A DNA stretch of 64,000 nt from Liolophura sinensis (taxonomy: Eukaryota > Mollusca > Polyplacophora > Chitonida > Chitonidae). Shown here one piece after another: positions 55,535 through 64,000 of this stretch. The notes beneath the pieces were generated by a model. The model searched no databases, was not told the DNA's origin, and worked only from the letters and a program-made list of their open reading frames with translations. The DNA lies in assembly GCF_032854445.1 (NCBI RefSeq), contig NC_088304.1, positions 33,350,810 to 33,414,809 on the forward strand. The letters are read 5' to 3'. Each line of letters starts with the position of its first letter. Position 1 is the first letter of the stretch. Position numbers and translations under genes: made by a program.

Positions 55535-57860
55535 CTGAAAGTACATAAGCAAAAAAAAAAAAACCATTGGTCAGTCATTTTCTTGACAGTTATCTCCCCT
55601 GTTGTTGGCTTTAGTTGCATGCCTTTAAAGGAACACAAGAAAACACAAAGAAAGCATATTTATCAAAACATTAAGCACTCCGCGATGAAGTCATCATAAA
55701 TATTCCTGAAGACTCCACTCGCATCTCCTCCATACAGGGAACGCCACAAGGGTTGTACAAACAAAACAGTAAGCAGTTCTTTGCAGACATAAGTGTTGGT
55801 GTGCAGAACATTTGCACATCTTGAAAACATTGACTTTCTCTCTTCTCTCTTGGAAGTGTCCTGTTGGAGTTGTTGTTGTCCAGGATGACCATATACCAAC
55901 ATGTGTCTCAACAGGAAAGAACATGCAGACATCTTGAATTTCCAGCGCTGCCACAGAAATTATTTACATATGCTTGGGGTTTAAGGTCCTACTTAACAAT
56001 TTTTCAGTCATATGATGATGATGACAGAAATTTTAGGCATGTAACCTAAGCGAGCAACATGACATTGACTAATTTAGTCCTCTATATGGAAACCCATAAA
56101 ATAACCTGTTATCGATCACTACATGAGCCTATTTATAATGTACATTTATCAATGTTATACTGGGGCTGGGCTAAATAGCATACTGGTGTCCACAAAACGA
56201 AGTGCACATTCCTAACTACACATATTTATACATGTTATATTCAATGAATAATGCACATTTGAATATCTATCAGATAAAAAATATCCAATAAGACCAATGA
56301 TTTGGGAATGATGGTGGCCGATGGGTTTCCATGGTGATTTGCATGACCTTGGGTGACATGTGACCTTACAAGCAACCAAAAAATGGCAACACCAGCTTCA
56401 CAACCATGCACATCCTATCACAAGAGCGGCATAGATACAGAATATCTGCTCTATGCTCGTCTTCATCTCAACCCATGAATTAAGTCAGCGGTAATGTAAA
56501 TCCTGACATGTATAGACAGACTTCTACACGTATCTCTAGACAGGACTAGATGTGGATATATGACTGCTTTAACAGACAATATCCAAGTTTTGCTTCTGTC
56601 AAGAATGGAAGCGAATTCCACAAAATTGTATCATGTTTGATAAATTACCTCAAGATAGCTTACAGGCAATACCCAGTTTGGTATCCGTCATGAATAGAAG
56701 AGAATGGTACAAAGTTTGATAAATATCTCCCAGCTCTCCTTCCCCCCTCCCCCCTACACCCCTCCATCAAAGGAGTCTAGAATTCCAGCTGAGGAAAACA
56801 AGGAATGTTTGGGGCCGAAAGACTGGTTGACAAGGTTTCTAATACCTTGACAATCAAGCTTTGCCAGTCCAAGAGACAGTGATTGACTGGCAAAGTGTCA
56901 TGCCAGGGCTGGAAAGAGTTTCTTCTGGAGTGGTTCCATCATTAATCAAGGCTAGGAGCCATCCTACGGGAAACTCGAGTGGACAGAGGGTTGGCATCGT
57001 GCCCGCAGTCACAATGGCAGGAATCTGGACGCGAGAATCTCAGCCTAGGGACGGCGCTCAGGCGAGACGGCCCTTGTGGCATGAGGACAAAAGCTTCATA
57101 GTCAAACCGTCTGCTTTGCACCCAATTCCCAGCTTCAGGCCACATCGATCTCATCTACCCAGCAACAATACCCGCCAGAATCTTCAATCATGGTCTATGG
57201 TCTAAAAGCTTTTGTCTTGTGATTCTACGCTCCAACAACTTCACATTTCTTCTGTTAACCAACTTCAAAGTTCTCTGGCGGAATCTCGAAGCTCCAAGAA
57301 ACCAATTTATATTAACTACAGACAGTGCATTAGGTCACCAAGTTTTTATATTGCCACTACACATTGGAGTCTGTTAATGAAGAGGCTAGATAGTACAACA
57401 CACCACACATCATCCCCACATTTCATAAATTTGATTGGTTATTTCTATATCTCAACATTCTATGTAACACAATGTTTTGACACTACAGTCATCTAGGCAT
57501 CAAAACACATTAGCTTACCAGCCATCAACCAAAACAGATGTTTCAGGTCAATGACATTTTGTCTTGCCTCAATTGTATCTGACCCAATGACACTATCCTT
57601 TCACTATCTGACAAGGACACAATTTGACCTTGTATAAGGAAAATTGAAAGAATAACATACATCATTGCTCAGGTTACCTAAACATCTTAACCTAACTCCA
57701 GTTACAAAAGTTCCTACTACCACCTCATCTACACAAGTACCCTGACAAAGGAGTAGCAGACCGGGACTCGGATTTATCTGTTTAGTAATCATTACTGACA
57801 TTTTACAATATTGGTTTTGATCTCTTCGCACAGCTTCGATCTAAATAAAAGCCCACTTAC
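55535..57860 (-). other. Musashi-type intron
   Basis: Contains a stretch (55660-55955) open in three minus-strand frames with no recognisable product, the SINE-2 scrap at 55970-56045, and a GC-richer stretch (56860-57200) without splice-flanked coding. A 60-nt stretch at about 57516-57575 is open and has a donor-like end (GCTG|GTAAGC) but would not fix the phase. Confidence 0.4.
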
Positions 57861-57867
57861 CAGAAGT
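57861..57867 (-). CDS. msi: Candidate 7-nt microexon of the Musashi-type gene
   Basis: The minus strand reads tttggtcttgtag|ACTTCTG|GTAAGTGGG: a pyrimidine-rich acceptor and a donor matching the consensus at all positions from +1 to +6. The upstream exon (61262-61458) ends in phase 0 and the downstream one (55353-55534) needs a single base carried over. Seven bases supply exactly that, giving …NNVQQ-TSA-AAVLNNYQ…. Without it, direct joining gives LQQC and a stop. The case rests on splice-site quality and phase; a 7-nt match this good could still be chance, and another exon with length 3n+1 could fill the role. Confidence 0.45.
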
Positions 57868-58559
57868 CTACAAGACCAAATTCCAGGAAACCGGCACAAA
57901 ATTGGAGCCACAGTAAAATGTCAGCATCATTTAAGTACACATCAACTGTTCATAAACCAGCACAAATCACATTACGGTACTTCAGTTACTAGTATAACAC
58001 AGTCTTGAGCAATGCCAGGTTACTGACTTGAACAACACTTGTGGGGGGATTCTTCCATATCTCTTTCCTCTCTGTAGTAGATTTATTTTGTGGGTTGCGC
58101 TGTAATATCATTCAATCGTCTTCACTGCCGACAGACCAGAAGAATTGGTTGCCACATCTGGCTTGTTACCTTGCTTATACATGGCAGAGGTGGTGGCCAA
58201 GAGCTGGTCCATTAGTACTGACAGAATCCACCTGTGTATGTAAACAGACACACAATGGGCTAACACATCCCTTCCTCTGCTGCTCTCCCTGCCAACACAG
58301 GCCAGATGTCGATTGTGTGTCTCAGTCATACATATAACTACATGCAGATTAGCATTTACACATCTTGGAACTTACACCTGAGCTAAGAGCTTACACATTA
58401 GGTGATTTTACACTTCTAGGAGCCTATACATGAGCCACAATTTACTCAACCAGGGGAGCCAAACTTTACACCACATAAAGCCTCTGAACTGCTAAGAAAC
58501 TACCCTCTGGCCAATTTTTATACTTCTTGGAGTATATACATGTACTTGAGCCACGTTAG
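57868..58559 (-). other. Musashi-type intron, left of the minisatellite
   Basis: No exon called. A stretch at about 58167-58230 has a donor-like AAGCAAG|GTAACA and an AG upstream, but it is not in the needed phase and has no similarity I recognise. Confidence 0.4.
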
Positions 58560-59470
58560 TCAATTGTTGTTGTCTTCACTCATTTAAAAGATTGCAGTTA
58601 AATGTTAGATTTGTTCACTTCTAGGAACCTGAATGTTAGTGAATGTTTACACTTCTAGGAACATGTATGTGAGCCAATGTTTACACTTCTAGGAACATGT
58701 ATGTGAGCCAATGTTTCAACTTCTAAAAACCTGCATGTGAGCCAATGTTTACATGTCTAGGAACATGTATGTGACCCAATGTTTACACATCTAGGAACCA
58801 GTATGTGAGCCAATCTTTACGCACCTAAGAACCTGTATGTGAGCCAATGTTTACACATCTAGGAACCAGTATGTCAATCAATGTTTACATATCTAGGAAC
58901 CTACCTGTGACCCAATGTTTACATATCTATGAACATGTATATGAGCCAATGTTTACACATCTAGGAACCTGTATGTGAGCCAATATTTACGTATCTAGGA
59001 ACCTCTATGTGAGTCAATGTCTACATGTTTAGGAACCTGTATGTGAGCCAATGATTACACATCTAGGAACGTGTATGTGAGCCAATGTTCACACATCTAG
59101 GAACCTGCATGTGAGCCAATGTTTACACATCTAGGAACCTGCATGTCAGTCAATGTTTCAACTTCCAGGAACCTGCATGTGAGCCATTGTTTACACGTCT
59201 AGGAACCTGTATGTGACCCAATGTTTACACCTCTATGAACCTGTATGTAAGCTAATGTTTCCATGTCTAGGAGCCTGTATGCAAGCCAATGTTTACACAT
59301 CTAGGGACCTGTACATAAGCCAATGTTTACACATCTAGGAACCTGTACATAAGCCAATGTTTAAACATCTAGGATCCTGTGTGTGAGCCAAAGTTTGTAC
59401 ATCTGGAAACCTGTTTGTGAGCCGAAGTTTGTACATCTGGGAACCTGTAAGTGGGTTAACGTTTATAAAC
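58560..59470. repeat. 34-bp intronic minisatellite, about 26 units
   Basis: Units of 'gtttacacatctaggaacct' followed by 'gtatgtgagccaat', about 34 bp each and moderately diverged. The left edge has shorter or incomplete units from about 58360. Read on the gene's sense (minus) strand each unit contains cctag and tgtaaac. The array lies wholly inside the intron between 61262 and 57867 (or 55534). Confidence 0.95.
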
Positions 59471-61261
59471 TTTTATGGAAACAACTCATAGGAACCTTTA
59501 TGTTATGTATTGTTTCACACCTGTATGTGGTCCACTCTGTACAGTTCTCAGCGGGGTGAATGGGTTCCTGAATTAGTAAGTGGACAGTTTTACTACGCAG
59601 CTTGGAACCTCCAACCATTCCTGCACCACTCTGTTTTCCAATACTTTGTTCTCATAAAATGTTGGTCCTAATCTGTTTTCCTGTTCCATTAGGATTATAT
59701 ACTAGGATAAAATTTCCCTGGGCATACCGGTAGTGTGCTACTAGCCTGCCAGGGGTTTGTTTATAGAATGGTTATGCATTGGCACTGTTAGCTGATTTCC
59801 ACATCCACAGACAGAACCACATGCGGATTACTGAGATAAAAGTGGATCGAGTGTCCCTCCTTTAGCTTCTTCCCGTCATTCATTACCAACTTTTAATGTC
59901 TGCTTTATCCACATAAATTCCACCAAAATTTTCTGATGAAAAAAATGGCCATGCAATTTCTTCTTAAAATTTTTAAACAGAAAGTAAAACCTCCTAATTT
60001 TTAACAATCCAATCCAATCCAAAATATCAGATGTAACAAATTACCAAAAATATTTGATACATATCTCCTGAATTTTCTTGGTTAATAGCCTGAATATATT
60101 CTTTCTTCCATACCCAGTTGCTAGTCCAAAAACTCACTGAGCAATCTGTCTTCTTTGGTAATACCCTTAGGCAAATCATTCCATACAAACCTCCTTGAAA
60201 CGCACCTTGCACTGAGCTCATAAACAGCAAGTTTATTCTTCCACACTGCAAACACAGCTGCGATGTGATGGCCTAATTACCTCCCTTTTATGTTGACAAG
60301 AACTGTCTTGGGCGACACATTTATGAACAGTTGGTCATAAGCCCAACCATTCCAAAACGCACATTTCCTTGAGACCTTTGCCTAACCCAACTGTCTTGTT
60401 GTTCATCTTCCCCACCTGTGTCGTGCTGATGTTGAAGTGGAGACATTCGCACACATTAGTGTTGGGAACAGAAAAATGGTGTAAATATGGGCCTGGTGAA
60501 AGCAGCGATGATGCACTGGTATGTAATCCCGATGGAAATGCATTATCGATCACGTCTTGCACATTCAAAGAACATCTGCCGTCGACTGGTTGGCTGCCTC
60601 AGGCCAAATGCACAGACAGTTAACTGACAGCGTTCGGAAAATTTGTAACCTTTCTTGAAAACAGCAAGCTTCTCATCTGTATCTGATCTAAACTTTTGGC
60701 CATGACCAAGTTACTCATGTACTAGATTCTGACAATCCTTAGATGATCTTTTAGAGATGTAGAACGCTGTGTAAGTTTCAGCAGCAAAGGCCTTATTTTA
60801 TGACTTTGATTTGCCTCTTAAAATTTAGGGCTTACTCTTTCAGTCCAGTTTTGAGGGCGAATACACTAAATCAAAGCCCGCTGCGAGGAATCAGCCCCAG
60901 GTCACAACCAGGCCACTGACACACTGCCAGGAGGCTAATTATCGCTTGGTACAGGGGTGTCCTCAGGGAACACATGAGGTATGTTGAATGGCACAAGCTA
61001 CGTTTCTCTTCAAAGGAAAAAAACTGTCCCCCACAGCCAAGTGTTTCATGAAGCAACAATGATGAAGTGCTAACTATTGACGATATAAAGGACATTCAAG
61101 TCAAAAAGTAAACTACTAATATAAAAAAAAAAATCGTGAACTATATACAAAACATCTACAGACAGGCAGAGATTGATATACAAAAGAGGGCATAACAACC
61201 AGATCCGGGCACTAGGCTGAAAGAAAGTACAAGGCAAAGGAGAATAGAAGACTACAGGTAC
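59471..61261 (-). other. Musashi-type intron, right of the minisatellite
   Basis: No exon called. Frames at 60027-60251 and 60335-60568 (minus) are open but carry no motif and lack matched splice sites. Confidence 0.4.
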
Positions 61262-61458
61262 CTGTTGTACGTTGTTGAGTGAAATGGTCTCGATGCAGTG
61301 GCGAGGTGCTATAGGTAGGGGTGAGGTCTCGCTCCGGGGGAGACCCGCCAGGGAGCCGACAGCCGATCCGTAGTCGGCGGCAAAGTACGCCGCGGTCGGG
61401 GAGGCATGCCGCTCAGTCGGAGTTGCGGTGGCAGGCAAGTAGCTATAACCAGGGAAGC
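61262..61458 (-). CDS. msi: Musashi-type gene, internal exon (65 codons)
   Basis: Minus strand. Acceptor 'ttttgatgatatag', donor CAACAG|GTACCT. It encodes (G)FPGYSYLPATATPTE…, AAYFAADYGSAVGSLAG… and …IETISLNNVQQ. The other two frames contain stops, so the reading frame is not in doubt. The FPG…Y opening recalls the YQFPGFPAAAYG region that follows the RRMs in vertebrate Musashi proteins; the rest is Ala/Ser/Pro-rich and less conserved. It is 197 nt long: two bases of a split codon, then 65 codons, ending in phase 0. The split codon joins 63155-63256 to give a Gly (G|GC). Confidence 0.75.
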
Positions 61459-63154
61459 CTATATCATCAAAAGATGGGACAGCTTATATTTAGCTGGCAG
61501 TTATCTCCCTTATTGGTATTCATTTTTTTTTGGAGGAGGATTTCAAACCAAACAGCAAAATGTCAGCCAAAGATAATTGTAGATGGTTATCAAAAATTAA
61601 TGGCTTTAGTTTTTTTAAAGAACTTTTTTTTCCCAGTTTTTCAGATTTGTTTTTTTTTTTTTTTTTGAGAATTGGATGATTCTTGTAATTTTTAGAAATA
61701 AAAATCTTTAGAAAATTGCTGGTTGGCTTTTTTTTTTGATGACTGACTGTTAACTCATTCAGATATTTGTCCTTTTACAAACAAGTTGCTTCCCTGGTTG
61801 TTGCATATTAATGTGGGTTATATAGACACACTGCACACTGTCTACATGCTGTTAGATCTACAGGATGGTCACCTCAAATTTTCAGCTTGAAAAATTTCCG
61901 AAAAACATACGAGTTGAAAATTTCCCACATACTGTAAATATTTTTCTTTTTTTAATCATTATTGGTAAGAGGAAATTCATAAAGACATGGCCACCTGTTT
62001 AGACCAATTTCATAGAAGTCAAAGAAAAGCCAATCGTTAACCGTTACACAGCTACTGGAAAACAACTACTGATTACCATTCAATTTTAAACATGCAAAGA
62101 AATAAATTAAAATTCTAGTTACTACACGTAAACATTCTACCTTCTAGAAGCGGGACAATATAGTGTGCTTTGTGGCTCAGGAAGCCACATCATGCAAACA
62201 GGCTACTCGGGGCGCAGTTTGTTTGTGAAAGAACGTTATTCAATATAAAATATCAATGACCCCATCCCCCCCCCAAATTAAACAAATTTACAGGAACAAC
62301 TAATTCAATTGATTGGTTATACAGAATTACAATAGTACAAAGAGCTAATAAAAAAAAAAAACAATATATATGAAATAACCCAGTCAAAATTTCAACATTT
62401 CATTTCATAATTTAACGAAATATATATCCCAAATCACCAATAATTATTTCTCGAGAAAACAATCAACTACAATTTAAAAGCATTTTTCTAAAATGGTCTG
62501 TTCATAAATGGTTTTGAATCACAAATGATGGACACACTTCAAAAGAGAGATACAACATCCCATCTGGTTCATTTTCCACGTTGGGTTTGTTTCCAGACAT
62601 GGAGAGCACAAATAACTAGTGACAAAACAAAAAAAAAACCAAAAAAACAATTGCACAGCAACCCGGTTAATAAAAAAGCAAGAACAGCTACCAAACTACT
62701 AGATCTATGTGAATATCAAGGCATGGCATAGTAAATGCAGGCTAAAACATGTATTTTAGGGTATTAAATGAGGGCAATGAGAACGTTATGAGCACAAAAC
62801 CTCAGGACAATATATACAAGGAAATTGGTGATCGAGTCACCAGTTTGATGATGATCGATACAACAGGCACAATTACCATAGCAACGGATACGTGTACATG
62901 ATCACTTGCTAGGACCAATCAGCAAACAAGACAAAAAATCCCCCAAAAAACATACACCGCCACACACATGAATTAGTAATGTCAAGGACATAGAGAAGGG
63001 CGACGTCACCAGAATGGCTGTGTAGACAAGTACATAGAGTGCCACTACGATAACTAAATAGGTCAGACAGTCACCCGTGAAGCGGAATTAGGCACAAAGA
63101 TATATGGTAATGAAGACACTATGGGGCAATAGTTTGGGCAAGCCTCCCTCTTAC
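61459..63154 (-). other. Musashi-type intron
   Basis: AT-rich with several A or T runs (e.g. 61640-61665, 62340-62365) and a C-run near 62264. No further exon or named repeat recognised. Confidence 0.45.
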
Positions 63155-63256
63155 CCGGGCAGCCTGTTGAGAGGGCGGAGAAAGGCCTTGAGTTGGCCCG
63201 ACCGCGCGCAGACGTGCGAGGGAGACCCGGCGTAGGGCCAAATGACGAACCAATGC
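63155..63256 (-). CDS. msi: Musashi-type gene, probable cassette exon (34 codons)
   Basis: Minus strand. Acceptor 'tgtctgtctgtcacacag', donor GCCCGG|GTAAGAGG, both strong. Its 102 nt are a multiple of 3 in phase 1-1, reading (G)IGSSFGPTPGLPRTSARGR… and …SALSTGCP(G), and it joins the next exon as …CPGFPGYSY…. In the other possible phase the join runs into a stop. Rich in Gly, Pro, Ser and Arg, as in the linker after the RRMs of Musashi proteins, but I recognise no conserved motif within it. Because it can be skipped without changing frame, it may be alternatively spliced. GC content is well above the flanking intron. Confidence 0.6.
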
Positions 63257-64000
63257 CTGTGTGACAGACAGACAGAGTAAGGCCTCGTACAACACAATCC
63301 AGTATGTAAAACATAAATATTCTATCCAGATTTTCCTCTTTTTTTTTTGTTTGATATTTTTTGGTTTTTAATTTGTTTTGACATAAACCTTACAACAACA
63401 AAAAGAACTTGCTTCCACTGCTACACGTACATGTGGAATATGATGTCATTTAATTAGTAACACTGTATGTACAATGCATTGTGGGGGATTCAGCATGGGC
63501 TGATTCAGAATCTGTGGACTATCATTGCTGGCAGGGGTATATTTCAACCTGTTGAGATTTCAGGCCTGATTGCTTTCCTTTTTGTTTTTTCTTTCAACCA
63601 TCTACCTGTTTCTCTAAGCTTTTAATCAGCCAAGCAGAACAAAGTAGAATCAAGAGAAGCCATTTTTAAGCTCTGATAAAACTTTATTCATGATTTTATA
63701 AAGACACACAGCTTCATTCCAACACAATGCATTCACAGCAGGTAACACTGAGTAATGACTGTATACAATATACAAGTTAAAAACAAACATACAGCATTGT
63801 TTAAAAAGAAGAAAAAAAAACAATTCCAAAGATCTTTTTTTAAAAAGTTGAACATGTGCATATTGTTTTTGATATAAATGAGTGTATAAATGATTCATAG
63901 ATTTGTAACAATGCTTGGTGAGGCCAATTCATTAATTTGATTAAAATCTTGATTAGAGCAAAATGCCCACTTTTCATATCGTTGCAGCCTGCTAGGACAT
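63257..64000 (-). other. Musashi-type intron, running off the right end
   Basis: No exon recognised. A GTAAGG donor-like site occurs at about 63389 but without a coding frame before it. The RRM-encoding exons must lie to the right of the window. Confidence 0.45.

Noticed and set aside
55660-55955. 89-codon minus-strand frame just upstream of the Musashi exon
   Set aside because: Three overlapping frames are open, no matched splice sites, and no similarity I recognise; left as intron.
57516-57575. 60-nt candidate exon in the Musashi intron
   Set aside because: Has a donor-like end, but its length is a multiple of 3 and it needs a phase the upstream exon does not provide.
58167-58230. Candidate exon ending AAGCAAG|GTAACA
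   Set aside because: Weak acceptor, wrong phase for the neighbouring exons, and no Musashi-like residues.

Overview
The window is animal nuclear DNA, almost certainly from a mollusc. It is AT-rich and intron-rich, dense in tRNA-derived SINEs and minisatellites, and has no operons or bacterial signals. The SINE family that recurs about 17 times (tRNA-like head, a central block reading as ...ctggccgccgtcgtataag..., tail of tttattt units) and the second family starting 'gtgagtgagtgcttgggg' are types I associate with bivalve and gastropod genomes. I cannot name the species, and that association is from memory, not from a search.

The one gene I can identify runs on the minus strand across the right-hand fifth (about 53.1-63.3 kb, continuing beyond the right end). 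It is the C-terminal half of a Musashi-type RNA-binding protein. The decisive exons are 55353-55534 (NSPGPIDLYSS... and ...YVQAASPQPSGF) and 54204-54245 (GTLIATSFQNGYH then stop), which match the conserved Musashi C-terminus. Upstream exons at 61262-61458 and 63155-63256 join in phase. Between 61262 and 55534 the phase does not fit unless one more exon is used. A 7-nt candidate microexon at 57861-57867, with a good acceptor and a consensus donor, restores the frame exactly. A second possible C-terminus (ANFGSSNLNRHF then stop) starts at 53123. The RRM exons lie outside the window. A long, SINE-poor stretch at about 49.6-53.1 kb may be 3' UTR.

The left and middle (0-49 kb) show no confidently identified host gene. 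They hold: minisatellites (1-0.8 kb, 2.8-3.3 kb, 9.8-10.4 kb, 17.6-17.8 kb, a 21-unit 31-bp array at 19.8-20.5 kb, two arrays at 47.6-48.95 kb); scattered SINEs; a decayed Penelope-like reverse transcriptase (33.8-34.8 kb); an SGNH-hydrolase-like fragment (27.0-27.4 kb) in what looks like a retroelement insertion; and a striking locally duplicated gene-like unit. That unit occurs four times in the same orientation at about 22.0-23.5, 25.2-26.6, 29.2-30.4 and 31.9-33.5 kb (sense minus) and twice inverted at about 38.9-40.5 and 42.1-43.1 kb. It carries protein-like reading frames split by frameshifts and splice-like boundaries, and I could not assign it to a family. It is the best candidate here for something undescribed.

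Everything is read by eye; no similarity search, splice predictor or expression data was used.
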